Source: Lunularia cruciata (taxonomy: Eukaryota; Streptophyta; Marchantiopsida; Lunulariales; Lunulariaceae). Taken from it: a stretch of DNA of 64,000 nt. Within the stretch, counting starts at the first letter, position 1, and the number at the start of each line of letters is the position of its first letter. A model generated the notes under the pieces. It did no database searches. It had not been told where the DNA came from and saw nothing but the letters and a program-made list of their open reading frames with translations. Shown piece by piece: positions 42,781 to 55,440 of this stretch. The position numbers and the translations under genes were made by a program. The stretch covers positions 10,864,974 through 10,928,973 of the forward strand of contig OX419757.1 in assembly GCA_948567375.1 (NCBI GenBank), read 5' to 3'.

Positions 42781-44231
42781 ATGGGGAAACTTCCGGTTTT
42801 CTTTGGCAAGAATGGAGAAGATGTGGAGGCCTTTGTGAGAGACTTTGAGAGAGCTTGCATAGGAAATAATGAGAGGACAAAGAATGAGTGGGCTTCATTA
42901 TTACCAGATTTCTTTGAGGATGCAGCACTTACATGGTATGAGTCAGAATAACAAAAGAGAGAGAGGAGAGATGGGAAAGAGGAGTCTTGGGAGACTTTGA
43001 CTTCAGCACTCATTGAGAACTTTCTTCCTGATGAGAGTAATGAGATATTGATGACTGAGGGTAACCTTTCTCAAGCAAGAAACTGGAGAGAAAGTGAGAG
43101 TCTATGTGGAAAGAGTGGAAAAGTTAGAGTCCTGATTTCGCATAATGTTGAGGAAGAGTAGGGATGATGTGGAGACTACTATGATTGGCATAGGGGCCAT
43201 GCTCACCAAGAATTTTGTGGGATTTTGAGGCCACAAATGAGAAGCAAGGTGAGATATGAGAAACTTTCTTCCAAGGTGAAGCTATCAAAATTGTAATTCG
43301 TATCGAGGAGAGTTTGGAAGGAAATGAGAGTGATTTGGTGGTGAAGGACGTTGTGCATCCTCCTCAAGGTTACAAGTATGGTGGAACTTCTGATACTTTG
43401 GTGGCAAGGGTTGCACCACAAGTAGTAGTTGCTCCAATTCTTGCACCTCCACCAAAGGATCCACTTCAAACCATCATAGAACAACTTGCGGATCTCAAGA
43501 TCAATGTGGTGCAACTATGGGAGAAGAGAGAGGTGGATCAGAATGTAGGGAGAGGGCCTAGGAGTTATGGAAACTATCCATATAGAGGAGGCCAACCAGC
43601 CAATAATTTCAATGATAGAAATTGTTTTGGTTGTGGAGGAAGAGGCCATATCCAAAGGAATTGCCCAAATTCCACTTACCATGGAGGAAGGGGTTATGAG
43701 GGAGCCAATAGAGGGAAAGAGGGAGGTAGTGAAACCCAAGTGGCTCCTAATCCAAACAAAGGTAACGGGATAGCATCCATAGATGTGGTTGAGAGCAAGT
43801 ATGAGAAGGGAGAGTGCTCAAACTCCAAGGGTCTTTATTTGGAGCTTTTGGGACAAGAGAAAAAGAGAGCTCGTTTTGCAAAGGATCTTCACTCTTCTCA
43901 AGGATTTACTCCAAGCACGGATACTCCTATATCTACTAGGAGAACTCACACCTCAACACCATTAACAACAAAGACTCCAAGGAAGAAGTTGGGGATGGAG
44001 GATTTCTTGATTTCAAAGCAAACAATGGAAAACAATGGAACTACAATGTGTTGGAGGATGTTGGTAGTCACAAGGCTAATATCACAGTGGGCCAATTGAT
44101 TGCTTTGAACCCTACCTTGAGAAAGGAGCTTAGAGGTGGTTTGAGTTCTACAAGGAGCAAGAGGAAGAAGAAGGCAAAAGCTCCAATATCAATGGAGGTG
44201 GTGGCTGCCAAGCCAGCACCATGGGCGGCTT
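42781..44231 (+). pseudogene. gag of element 4
   Basis: The ATG at 42781 opens MGKLPVFFGKNGEDVEAFVRDFERAC, a retrotransposon gag start, then WASLLPDFFEDAALTWYES and a TAA (CAA to TAA likely). From 43314 the frame is open again: a linker, then the CCHC knuckle CFGCGGRGHIQRNC at 43623-43664, then a basic and Ser/Thr-rich tail with TPRKKLGMEDFL. A frameshift near 44020 leads to YNVLEDVGSHKANITVGQLI and the protease. Confidence 0.8.
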
Positions 44232-44916
44232 GTGAATATGCTTCCAAAAATTGATGTGAGAGTGAATGGTCCCAACATCAAGGATGCACTTGTTGATGGA
44301 GGATCACCAGTAAATGCCATGTCAAAAAGGTTGATGAAGAAGTTGGGTATGATACTCTCAAGACCTTCAACATTTGTGGTGAGCATGGCAAACAAGCAAC
44401 AAGTTAGACCAATAGGAGTGATGGATAAAGTGGTAGTTTCAGTTATGGGAGTTCAAAATCTCATGACTATCCAAATCTTGAAGGATTCAAGATATGACTT
44501 ACTTCTTGGGAGGCCATGGTTGAGAGCAACATGCACAACTAATTGATGGCACAAAGGTACTTGAGGATTGGTCCATCAAACCATAAAGTCACAGTTCGTG
44601 TGACTAACACCACCAACACTTCACATTCAAAAACACCATCTTCTAATTATTGGGAATCGGGTTTTGAAGAAGGAGCTTCAGGTGTGGACACAAGCATGGA
44701 AGAGGAAATTTCCATGGAAAAGGATGAATCTGAATCTGATTCAGATGTGTATCCTTTGTGTGCTATGGAGTTTGCACCTAAGCCAAAGGTTTTGAAGGAC
44801 CCTGATAAATCACCATTGACACTTGAGGAGGTAAAGAGAAGGTTAGCTACCCTCAAGTATGGCCCAAATGTTACCAAGGAGGAGAAGGTGAGATTTGAGG
44901 AGATTTTCTGTGATAG
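44232..44916 (+). pseudogene. Protease and pol linker of element 4, truncated
   Basis: IDVRVNGPNIKDALVDGGSPVNAMSKRL carries the active-site Asp (LVDGGS), and the second part reads LKDSRYDLLLGRPWLRA, the conserved hydrophobic-Gly motif. The linker 44543-44916 is acidic (MEEEISMEKDESESDSD). The coding ends mid-sentence at a switch to LTR sequence. RT is absent. Confidence 0.8.
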
Positions 44917-45310
44917 CCCAAGGATAGCCCATGTGAAGGAATCCTCGACTTAGTGGTTGGGTCAAGATAGGATCACATGCTAGTGGAATATGCCCATGTG
45001 AATGGATATTCTTTTATACTTTTTGACTTTACTTGAATTTTAGTCTAGTAGCTTGAGTTACTATGGTAATAAGTAACTTTGGTGTGTAACTATTTCAAAA
45101 GTATATAAACAAGGGGTGAGGAGGTACTCATCATCCTTTCATTTTCAACTATCTCTCTCATTGAGTTCTCTAGTGAGCAATGTCTTGAGTCTTGGAATGT
45201 TAGCCCTGGAGTAGTATGATAGGTTGGGGTTCCTTGCCTTCTTAGTCCATAGTGCACTACAATAATAGCCATCACAGGTTCATCCTGAGTGAGAGACAGG
45301 CTGGCTCATA
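44917..45310 (+). repeat. 3' LTR fragment of element 4
   Basis: Matches the right part of 37205-37896, from AGGATAGCCCATGTGAAGGA to the LTR end (GGCTCATA). The join lies inside the LTR without its first 300 bases, indicating recombination or deletion. Confidence 0.85.
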
Positions 45311-46538
45311 GCACATCCAAGCTGTTGTCTGAAATCAGCAACTAGTCCCCTTCATTGATAGGCATTGGCTGCAGGCAGTGAGTCTTGTCAAAGTATATCT
45401 TGTTCCTTAGCCTCCCTTCCTTCACCTTCTTGCATGACACTTGTATTTTCTATGGTGTCAGGTTAAAGTGCTCAATTCTACGCAAAATGAATTCCTTTGT
45501 AGACACATTATCTTCCCACTGAATAGTTCTCCAACTAACAATGCACCTACTTATTATGCCCTCCACAAGCATAATAGGTAAGTGCCCTAATACTAATTCA
45601 GCAGGTGGCATTCCAGTCACCAAGCTGCAAGTCAACCTATCAGCCATAAGCGTTAAGGGCAGCAAATTAGGTCATCCGTATGTCTCACCTTGGCAAGCCT
45701 TCACCAAAGCATTCACTATTGGTGGATGACCTTGTTCACTCTTACCGCTAGCTTCCAGATTGTAGGCAATAGTCAGGTTCAGTTTGATGTTGAACTTAGC
45801 AAAGACGTCAGCTTCTTCCCTTGCATCCAACTCTCCTCAATCTGCCCTCATCCGGGGAGAAACACCCGTGCATGGCAATGATATCCTCTAAGACAAACTG
45901 ACACACTTGTTGCGTATCTGTAGACAATAATGCTCTTCCTTCTACATAATTAGATAGATCTTTCTTAGCCAGTATTAGATATTTAGCTCCTCGGACTCCT
46001 AAGGGCATATGAACCAAGTCCAAAACCCACTGAAAATCAGAGGGTAAGTGGGTTTCAAACCATCTCTGTGCCTTACCTTGGAGTAGATCTAAAAACTTCA
46101 TAGGTTTCCACATATTGTCATACCTTTGTATAAATACCTGGCCACTAGTACCTATCCCTGTATGTACCCTGAACCCCATGATGTCTGGCAACATCCGCAT
46201 CATGCAACTCTTGTAGCACTCTCTGCTTTGTCTCCTCATCTCCCAACACTTGTAGTGGAACTCCAAAGCTGCCCTTGGGACTTTTCCAAAGATACCCGTC
46301 CTTCAACAGAAATTTATTGGATCTCCTTCTAATCTTCTCAAACTCTTCTCTGGTACATTCAGGGTTCCTCTCTAGAGACCTAATATACTTCCCAACAACC
46401 AATAGATCATCCTACTACAATTCTTCTCTAAAGGGTAAGTTCAAACCCAATTCATGCACATCCACCATATAGTCATTCCCAACTTCTTCATAACATGCTT
46501 TAGACAACATATCAGCCACGGGATTGTCTTTCCCAACT
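45311..46538 (-). pseudogene. Integrase and RNase H region of element 6a, interrupted by 5B
   Basis: Minus strand, same family as 60316-62040. Pieces include NPVADMLSKACYEE and VVGKYIRSLERNPECTREEFEKIRRRSNKFLLKDGYLW, HHCC-type DADVARHHGVQGTY, and an integrase core beginning WVLDLVHMPLGVRGAKYLILAKKDLSNYVEGRAL. The end of integrase is in the 45450-45665 frame. Stops in all frames. RNase H continues after the 5B insertion at 50266. Confidence 0.8.
46534..46538. repeat. Target site duplication of 5B (left)
   Basis: CAACT, repeated at 50261-50265. Joining both flanks restores the sequence seen at the same place in element 6b near 61690-61705. Confidence 0.9.
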
Positions 46539-46569
46539 TGTGGTGCACACATTTTTTTTTTCAAAATAG

Positions 46570-47238
46570 AGAAGAAGAAGTGTATAGAGAAGTCGGATTG
46601 CGCCTGTATGGCCAAAGAAGGCGAAGAAAAGAGTCTTCGGGATGAAACCCAAAGTAAAGTGACTTTGGGTCATAAGGCAAAGAACTCGGAAATGCCCTGT
46701 CAGCATAACCGGAAGTAAGGAGTCTTCATATCGGGGGGAGCTCAACCCAAGGTGAAGTCTGTCTAACAACCTTTTGTCAGGGCGAGAAGTTCAAGAAGGG
46801 ACCGTTCAAAATCGCCGGCCCATACGTGCAAAGTATGATTGACAGTGACAAGTGCATGCAGGAGGTGTGATTTGTTGGTAGAAACTCAAAGTGAAGAGAG
46901 ACAAAGAAAGCGCAACTCTATAAAAATTGAGCTCGTGACAAAGCAATGTCGAGCAATTTTCCTTTGCCGTTGAGAAGTTGTCTTGCAAGTGATCGTGGGA
47001 AGGGAAATAGAGTTGGAGACGTGCTAGTGTGTAAGGGAGAAGTCAAGAGAGTGAAACCGAGAGATGGGAGGAGGAAAGAAGAACTCCAAATTTGTAGTGA
47101 GGAATCATGCGATTTGGAGGTTAGACGTAATCGTAAGAATAGAAGTCTTGAGCAAACTTTGGATTACGTTCTTGGCATGGAACTGGAATGTTAGTTTTCT
47201 AGGGTTCATGACTGAGATCATCAAGAGAAAGTGTCTCG
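46570..47238 (+). other. 5' region of element 5B
   Basis: Purine-rich, with TATAAAAA at 46919-46926 and a short open frame from 46946. No domain recognised. It may contain the decayed start of the gag-like protein. Confidence 0.45.
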
Positions 47239-49468
47239 ATGGGCTCGAGGGAGAAGGGAAGAGAGTCGGATTGGAGACTAGTACTCGGGAAGGAAGCAGG
47301 CACGGAGCAAGGTGCCACGTTCTTGGAGAATGGAGAGATAGCCAAGGAAACCCAAGAAGTGAGAGATGCATTCTTGTCAAAGCGGACGAAGAATGGGTAC
47401 AAAGTGGAGAGTTACAAAGATCTTGTCAAGAGGGGAATTGTGAGTGCTCTAATGGCAATCTTGAAGCCGGAGAGAACAACCTATGTGCTGAAACACCAAG
47501 CGGTGTTCTTTCACAAATTGTTTGCAGGAGAACCAATCAATTGGGCAAGGTGTTTCCATGGGAGAACACGACAAATGGTGTTAAATCTGCAAGATAAATT
47601 GCCTCCTCACTACATCATGTTGTTTGCAGCACACTTCTGCCTTGGGTTGAATTTGCTGAACTCGGATAGTGTTGCATTTCCATCTCGATTTAAGAAGGGA
47701 GGTCGATGTAGAGGAGCCGCAGTACATCTTACAAATTAGAAGCATAGATAAGTACTACAAGAAGATGGGGAAGAATGTGGAGATAGAAGTGAGTAATCCA
47801 AAATCGAAGAAGAGAAGTCGGCAGGGCAAAGCCGAAGACAAGACAAAACCTTGGAAGACCAAGAGAGGAAACTTGAGGCAAGGAATGGTGGGGATCGAGT
47901 CAGAAGACAAAGACTTGGAAGGTGAAGCCGAGTGCAAGTCCAAAGATTCGGAACGTGAGGAGGAGCCCAAGCTAACGCTACAAAGTGGAGATACTAGTAG
48001 CGATAGCAATGAAGGTGGAGAAATGACATCGGTGCCAGTTGCTGTAGAGGAGGAAGAAGAAGTGTAGGCAAAGACCAAGGCCGAGGACAACATGAAGTTG
48101 GAGGATGAGATACTCAAGGCCAAAGAGAAGAAGATCGCAGTTCAGAGGGGAGTTTGCTCGAGATGCAAGGTGAAGTGTGATGCAGGTCCAAGTAAAGCAA
48201 AAGAAGACGTGAACAAAAGCTCGGGAAGCAAGGCGTCAGTTCCAATACGAAGACGGCAACAAAGAAGGCAAGTATTGGATGAACAAGAAGTGAGAAGGGA
48301 GATTGCTATGCAAGAGGAGGTAGTGGCGAGTGATGGAGTAGAGTACCTGTGGGATGTCGTGTGTCCACTGTTGATGAAATTGGAGCACAAGAAGAAGGAA
48401 ATGCAGTCATTGTGTTCAAAAGTGAAGATAGTGTTGTAGGTCTTAGTGCAATTAGAAGAAGAGAACTCGGAGTTGAAGAAAATCATAACCCAAGGTGAGG
48501 AGGAAAGTGAAGTACTACAAGCGGAGGCAGTAGTGAAGACTCAGGTAATTGAAGACCTGAAGAGAGAAGTGAGATATTGAGAGGAGCTTGTTAAGAAGAG
48601 TGACATAGCAAGGGAAAGACAAGTAGCAAAATATGAGATTTTGAAGCAGTAGTTTGCTGATTCAAGAGTAGAACTTATCCATGCTATGGCAAGGGTAGCA
48701 GCAAAGGAACAAGAGCTTGATAGGGTGATGGAGAGTGTAGAAGAGAAGAAGCAACTCTGGCAAAGAGAGTTAGCAGCATGATATAGGGAAGAAGAGAGAT
48801 TACAAGAGTTACTTCGTAATCAGGAGGAGAAGATTGTAGAAGAAGGAATTCTGAGAAGGAGAAGGAAACGGTGAAAGCTGAGTTCAAAGCAGAGTTGGCG
48901 ATGTATAGGGAAGATTGGCGATCGAGAGCGAGAAAGAAAAATGCGATTGGAGCCGTTGAAGAAGATTGTCCTCAAGATGAACGTGATGTTGAGTATAGAG
49001 GCCAGTGTTCAAATTGAAGAGACAAGGTTGCACAAGTTGAAATTGTTGGTGCAAGAGACAAGGCAAAGATAGGCGAAAGATATAGATTTGAATGAGCTAC
49101 TGATAAGTCTCAGGACTCATGTAGATAGGAAGATATTAGAGGTAGAAGATAATATCACGATTAGATTAGACATAGTAAAGTTGGAGATAGATAAAATTTG
49201 GAAGGATGTTAGAGCCAAACTCGAAGTAGATAACATAGGAGTACAGATGTCTTTGGAGTTACCATCCGAGACATTGGAGAAGAGTGGGTCGAGAGATGAA
49301 GATTTAGAAGGGTTACCCACTAGTGTAATTTCAGATCAAGAAAGAGAATTGCTGGATCTGGTAGAAGAAGTAGAAGAAGTGAAACCCAAAGATAGGGTAG
49401 TAGGAAGTAAATTTACTTCGGGTTTGGGTTTGAAAGCCAATGACAAAGTAGACATCCGATCGGATTAG
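47239..49468 (+). pseudogene. gag-like plus coiled-coil protein of element 5B
   Basis: The head (47239-47700) reads SYKDLVKRGIVSALMAIL, then TTYVLKHQAVFFHKLFAGEPINWA and PPHYIMLFAAHFCLGLNLL, a helical domain I take as gag-like. A frameshift near 47700 leads into a Lys/Glu-rich linker (EIEVSNPKSKKRSRQGK), an acidic stretch, a Cys cluster GVCSRCKVKCDAG at about 48148-48185, then the coiled coil shared with 5A. Stops at 48437, 48578, 48650, 48779 and 49070 face CAG, CGA, CAG, CGA and CAA codons of 5A, all C-to-T. A second frameshift lies near 48850. Not translatable as one protein now. Confidence 0.7.
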
Positions 49469-49498
49469 TAACAGTTTTGAGATATGAAGAGGCAAATA

Positions 49499-50260
49499 TG
49501 AAGAGGTGCATTGTCATTTTGGATCTATAGGTTAGAAAAGTTGTTGTAGAACGGTATAATTGTTAGAACTGTCGATTGATTCACTACTTAAGAGTGGCAT
49601 TTGTAGTCAAATGTTGTTTAGTGCTTCTAATTCTGAGAATAGATAAAGCAAAGTGTTGTGAAGCAGTGCTCGTTGCTTGAGCTTGATTCCAAGTATCAAT
49701 TTTGAAATTGTGTTTGTGAGTGTGTAGAGAAATTCAAAGTGCAAGTGAGTGTGCTTGTTGGATGTTGGATTCTGCAGCCTTGATCTTCATCCTATGTGTT
49801 TGATCTTGAGTGAAGTGCAATCGAAGCAATGCCTTGACAAATCTGAGAGGAATTGTAGTGTTGGTAGTATTTTGCATTTGTGAGTGCAGTGTGAAGTTGA
49901 TGTGAAGCAATTTCAATCAAGGAAGTTGTGCCTTCAGTGGAAGGGTGGAACACAATTCTAAGGCGAAGTTGTTTTGCAGTGAAGTGCTGTTTTTGGGAGA
50001 GCCTAAATCATCACAATCAAGATTGTTTGGAAAGATTTGATGGAGTTGTGATTAAGAATGTTAATTCATGACAAGACTGCAAATCAGTGCTTGTTACTCC
50101 CTTCTGGGTGTGGTTTCTACCAGGGAGATTAAAGACGCAACCAAGAAGAACTGCAATTGTTACTTTGACTTTGTATTTGGACATTTCTAAATCATATCTC
50201 TGCATGAACAAACTTTACTTACCCGATTACCGCAAAAGTGATATTTGCTAGGTTGTCACA
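49499..50260 (+). repeat. 3' LTR of element 5B
   Basis: About 762 bp, from TGAAGAGGTGCATTG to GGTTGTCACA, preceded by purine-rich GAGATATGAAGAGGCAAA. Matches the 5A LTR almost end to end and the right part of the element 1 LTR. Confidence 0.75.
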
Positions 50261-50625
50261 CAACTATGTACCTAAGCTTTAGATTAAACATCCGAATGAA
50301 TGCTATCCATCGCAACATGGCAATGTTTAGAGTCTCACAATTGGCAACCATTCCTAGCAACGGCAAGCAATCTATCTCTAGGATGACATAGGTACCAATT
50401 AGGCAGTTCCTATCCTATCTTAGCACTATCTTGGCACCCCATAATTCCTGTTTGATCTGAGAATACCACTATTGCCGTTCCGTGAAGATCCTTTCTCCAA
50501 ACCTGGCTGCAAATTTGATGCCATTTTTATCATCTTGGCCTATAGCCCAACCAGCAGCATAGGGACTTGAGTCAATTGTAACTATGATTGGTCGCCCACA
50601 GCGGTAATCAAGCGGTTTCGGGAAA
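50261..50625 (-). pseudogene. Element 6a RNase H fragment (right of 5B)
   Basis: Starts with the second CAACT copy. The minus-strand sequence is a diverged copy of 61700-62045 (element 6b RNase H). It ends at CAAGCGG, where LTR-like sequence begins. Confidence 0.75.
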
Positions 50626-53600
50626 TCTTTTTGGCCTTGAGAGTGTACCGGGCGCCTGGCTGCTTGTGCTTAGTTTGTCCTTGTAGTAGTTGACTTAGAG
50701 TCCTTGTAGATTGACATCCTCTTCCTATTCCGAGTGTGCTAGGAAATCTCAGCTTTGTAAGAATTTAGGGTTTTCTTTGTTTCATGAGGTCAGGTTTCTT
50801 GATGGTTTTTGTTGGTCCTCGGCCTTCACAGAACTAGCTAGCTCACCTAGTTTCAGCTATGGTTCTGGGACCAGATGGTTCCTAGGAGAGGTTGGAATTT
50901 TTATGAACAACTAGTATTCTATTTAGCTCAACCCGGCCAAACTATTGAGTCAAACCATTCATATAGCAGACTGAGAGCTCCTAAAATGGAGCTTCCTTGA
51001 TGTTAGTCACAGGTCAAACACACCATCATCTCAGGATTTGTCATTCATAAAATTTTTAGATGTAAGGTTCACAAGATTGACAACCCAACCAATTCCAGTT
51101 CAAACAGTGTCTGCACTAAATTATGACAGAACTTCACTTCAGTTGGCGCTTCTCACACACACTCTATTTGATACAGTAAAGGCAACTCACCCTCCGCACC
51201 TTTTCTTCACCTCCCAGTCACACTCCCATCAATGTTTCCTTGCACCGACACCCATCAGCTCTTCAATTTTGCAATTTTCTCCCTAGTCATGTCATTGCCA
51301 ATGGCCTCTCAAGGCATTTCTCTCTCTCCTTCCTATATCTTGTCGTAGACCAGCCAAACAAATGCTTGAAAATGCCCTCTCTTTCAATCTCCCTGTCAAT
51401 TTGTGAAGCTCCACACTCATCCCTACTGCCCTTCTCTAAACTTCTGCTGTCCAAGCATCAACTCCTGAGGAACATTCTTCTGCAAACCCTTTCTCCTTCC
51501 TGAACCCTCTCTCAGCACTACTAGTCCTGTGAAATTTTCTTTCCTGTCCAGCCTTCTCTCTCCTGCAAGGTCCTTCATTCTCTTGCAAAGAAACCCATTC
51601 TTTGCCTGCACTCTCAGTGCCTTTGCTTTCCTCTGAAAATTTCTCTCCTCCACCCTGCTCACCTTCAAGGCATACTCCCTACCATTCATTCATCTGGCCA
51701 CTGTCATGCTCAATAGCACTTCCAAAAGTTTTCTCTCTCCTTTTGACGCAAACCAAGGCCAAGCAATCTTTGAAAATCTCTCTTCAATAGTTCACTCCTG
51801 TCCAGACTCTCATTCACTTTGTTCAAAGTCTCATTCACTCTGCTCAGTCTCTCATTCACTCAGTCCAGTCTCTCATTCACTCTGCCCAGCCTCTCATTCG
51901 TGAGAATTCTTCACTTCTTCATTTTCAACAGCACATCCTCTACATTCGAAATTCATTCCATGTACACCTCTTCACAACAAGCATTCTACATTCAAAATTT
52001 GCTCTCCTATCAACACTCTCACAATAAACATCCTTTGATATTCAAAATCATTCCCTGTCCAACCCTAAGGCATTTCAAAAATTCCTCTGGCCCTGCAAGA
52101 CTCTCTCTCAACCTTCAAAATTCTTCTCCTAGCCCTGTCACATCCCTAAGGCATCTCAAAAATTCCTTCTCTGGCCTGAAACACTCTCACTCAACCTTCT
52201 AAATTCTTCTCCTGGCCTGTCACAAAATTTCATCTCAAAAATTTCCTCTAGCCCTGCAAGAGTTCTCTCTCAACTCTTTAAACCCTTCTCTCCTGTCACA
52301 GCCCTAAGCCATTTCAAAATTCCTCTCCGGCCTGCAACACTCTCTCAACTCTCCAAACTCTTTCTCTCTTGTCATAGCTCTAAGGCATTTTGAAATTCCT
52401 CTCTGGCCTGCAACGCTCTCTCAACTCTCCAAACTCTTTTTCTCCTATCACAGCCCTAAGGCATTTCAAAATTCCTCTCTAGCTTGCAACACTCTCACTC
52501 TCCAAACTCTTTCTCTCCTGTCACAGCCCTAAGGCATTTCAAAATTCCTCCTTGGCCTGTAACACTCTCTCAACTCTCCAAACTCTCTCTCCTCTCACAA
52601 CCCTAAGGCATTTAGAAATTCCTCTCTGGCCTGCAACACTCTCACTCTCCAAACTCTTTCTCTTATGTCACAACCCTAAGGCATTTCAAAATTCCTCTAT
52701 GGCCTGTAACACTCTCTCAACTCTCCAAACTCTTTCTCTCCTATCACAGCCTTAGGGCATTTCAAAATTCCTTCTCTGGCCTGCAACACTCTCACTCAAC
52801 CTTTGAAATTCTTCTCTTGGCCCTATCACAGCCCTAAAGCATCTCCAAAATTCCTTCTCTGGCCTGAAACACTCTCACTCAACCTTCAAAATTCCTTCTC
52901 CTTGCCTGTCACAGCCCTAAGGCATCTCAAAAATTTCCTCTGGCCCTGCAAGAGTCCTCTCTCAACTCTCCAAACTCTTTCTCTCATGTTTTAGCCCTAA
53001 GGAATTTCTTGAAATTCTCCTCTGGCCTGCAAGACTCTCTCTCAACCTTCAAAATCCCTTTCTCTCTTGGCACATCCCTTAAGCATTTCTCCAAATTCTC
53101 CTCTGGCCTGCAACACTCTCTCAACTCTCCAAACTCTTTTTCTTTTGTCACAGCCCTTAGGCATTTTGAAAATTCCTGTGGCCTGAAACACTCTCACTCA
53201 ACCTTCAAAAATCTGCTCCTGGCCTTGTCACAGCCCTAAGGTATCTCAAAAAGTTCTCTTGCCCTGCAAGAGTCCTCTCTCAACTCTCCAAACTCTTTCT
53301 CTCTTGTCTCAGCCCTAAGGCATTTCTCAAAATTCTCCTTTGGCCTGCAAGACTCTCTCTCAACCTTTGAAACCCCTTTCTCTCTTGTCACAGCCCTAAG
53401 GCATTTCTCCAAATTCTCCTTTGGCCTGCAACACTCTCTCAACTCTCCAAACTCTTTTTCTCTTGTCACAGCCCTAAGGCATTTCAAAAATTCCTGTGGC
53501 CTGAAACACTCTCACTCAACCTTCAAAAATCTTCTCCTGGCCATGTCACAGCCCTAAGGCATCTCAAAAATTTCTCTTGCCCTGCAAGAGTCCTCTCTCA

Positions 53601-53830
53601 ACTCTCCAAACTCTTTCTCTCTTGTCACAGCCCTAAGGCATTTCTCAAAATTCTCCTCTGGCCTGCAAGACTCTCTCTCAACCTTCAAAACCCCATTCTC
53701 TCCTGGCACAGCCCTCAGGCATTTCTTGAAATTCCCGTCTGGCCTACAAGACTCTCTCTCAACCTTCAAAAACCCTTTCTCTCCCGTCTCAGCCCTAAGG
53801 CATCTCAAAAAATTCCTCTCTCCCAGCCGA
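50626..53830 (-). repeat. Long LTR-like block, arm 1 of a large inverted repeat
   Basis: Pyrimidine-rich on the plus strand. The words GGGCGCCTGGCTGCTTGTGCTTAG (left end), AGCTATGGTTC, CTCCTAAAATGGAGC and GAGAATGAAGGACC-type sequence recur inverted in 53930-57115. The first word recurs in the same orientation at 57680-57710. I interpret it as an LTR of the element 6 family in minus orientation, expanded by a minisatellite. No protein-coding gene. Confidence 0.65.
52055..53830. repeat. Minisatellite, about 80-bp unit, over 20 copies
   Basis: The unit carries CCCTAAGGCATTTC, CTGGCCTGCAACACTCTC and CAACTCTCCAAACTC, and the period is 70-85 bp. Copies differ by substitutions and small indels. Apparent long ORFs across it (for example minus-strand 53236-53808) are repeat artefacts. 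Confidence 0.9.
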
Positions 53831-54089
53831 TGTCGTCGGGAAAATAGCCCACGTGTACCCTTGGGGCTTTTGGGCTTTGAGGTAAAGGACAGGAAAGAAA
53901 GGGTTTGGAGAGAAAGGCCTGCTGGGAGAAAGGGAGAATTATCGAAGGGCTAGGGCTTGGCCAGGAGAGAAGGGGAATTTTTGAAAGTGATTGGTGTGCA
54001 GAAATTGGGAGAGGAAGGCCTGCTGAAAAAAAGGGAGAATTATCGAAGGGTTAAGGCTTGGCCAAGAAGGAGAGAAATTTGGGAAATTT

Positions 54090-55440
54090 TTGAGTTGGAC
54101 AGGAGAGGTTTTGGCAGAAGGAGAAATTCTCAAGAAGCTGGAGGGTTTGGACAGAGGAACACACACAAGAGGGAAATTTTCAAGTTGGACAGGAGGGGTT
54201 TTGGCAAGAGGAGAAATTCTCAAGAAGCTGGAGGGTTTGGACAGAGGAACACACACAAGAGTGAAATTTTTGAGTTGGACAGGAGAGGTTTTGGCAGAAG
54301 GAGAAATTCTCAAGAAGCTAGAGGGTTTGGACAGAGGAACACACACAAGAGGGAAATTTTTGAGTTGGACAGGAGGGGTTTTGGCAGGTGGAGAAATTCT
54401 CGTGAAGCTGGAGGGTTTGGACAGAGGAACACACACAAGAGGGAAATTTTTGAGTTGGACAGGAGGGGTTTTGGCAGGAGGAGAAATTCTTGAGAAGCTG
54501 GAGGGTTTGGACAAAGGAACACACAGGAGGGAAATTTTGAGTTGGATAGGAGGGGGTTTGGCAGGAGGAGAAATTCACAAGAAGCTGGAGGGTTTGGACA
54601 GAGGAACACACACAAGGAGGGAAATTTTCGAGTTTGACAGGAGGGGGTTTGGCAGGAGGAGAAATTCTCAAGAAGCTGGAGGGTGTGGACAGAGGAACAC
54701 ACAAAGGAGAGAAATTTTCGAGTTGGACAGGAGGGGGTTTGGCAGGAGGAGAAATTCTTGAGAAGCTGGAGGGTTTGGACAGAGGAACACACACATAGGA
54801 GAAAAATTTTCAAGTTGGACAGGAGGGGGTTTGGCAGGAGGAGAAATTCTCAAGAAGTTGGAGGGTTTGGACAGAGGAACACACATAGGAGAGAAATTTT
54901 TGAGTTGGACAAGAGGGGTTTTGGCAGGAGGAGAAATTCTTGAGAAGCTGGAGGGTTTGGATAGAGGAACACACACATGAGGGAAATTTTCGAGTTGGAC
55001 AGAAGGGGGTTTGGCAGGAGGAGAAATTCCCGAGAGGCTGGAGGGTGAAGGGTTTGGATAAAGAGAGAATGTGCAGGAAATTTCGAGTTGGACAGAGAGA
55101 GAATGTGCAAGAATTTTTGAGTTGGATAGGAGAGGGTTTGGCAGGAGAGAAATTCTCAAGAGTGAAGGGTTTGGACAGAGAGAGAATGTGCAGGAGTTTT
55201 CGAGTTGGGCAAGAGAGGGTTTGGCAGGAGAGAAATTCTCAGGAGTGAAGGGTTTGGACAGAGAGAGAATGTGCAGGAATTTTTGAGTTGGACAGGAGAG
55301 GGTTTGGCAGGAGAGAAATTCTCAAGAGTGAAGGGTTTGGACAGAGAGAGAATGTGTAGGAATTTTTGAGTTGGACAGGAGAGGGTTTGGCAGGAGAGAA
55401 ATTCTCAAGAAGCAAAGGGTTTGGACCAGAGGAACAATCA
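54090..55440. repeat. Minisatellite, about 83-95-bp unit, about 15 copies
   Basis: The unit carries GGTTTTGGCAGGAGGAGAAA, CTGGAGGGTTTGGACAGAGG and TTTGAGTTGGACAGGAG. It changes to a shorter subtype after about 55020 (AGAGAGAATGTGCAGGAA). Long ORFs on both strands are generated by the period being a multiple of three in places. Confidence 0.9.

Larger units (their letters stand above)
37205..45310 (+). mobile_element. Element 4, Gypsy element of the element 2 family, internally deleted
   Basis: 5' LTR (37205-37896), leader to 38066, nested element 5A (38067-41921), leader rest and extra ORF, gag, protease, a Glu/Asp-rich linker, then an abrupt switch at about 44917 to the right part of the LTR (to 45310). 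RT, RNase H and integrase are deleted. Compared with element 2, about 480 bp of leader are also missing next to 5A. The flanking bases GGTAC and GCACA are not a target duplication. Confidence 0.85.
46539..50260 (+). mobile_element. Element 5B, gag-only retroelement nested in element 6a
   Basis: 3722 bp from TGTGGTGCAC to GTTGTCACA, with a perfect 5-bp target duplication. It holds one broken coding region (gag-like head plus coiled-coil tail) and a 3' LTR. A matching 5' LTR is not visible; only the first 25-30 bp (TG...GGTGCA...CATTTT) resemble the 3' LTR start, suggesting internal deletion. It lacks protease, RT and integrase, so it would depend on another element for movement. Confidence 0.8.
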
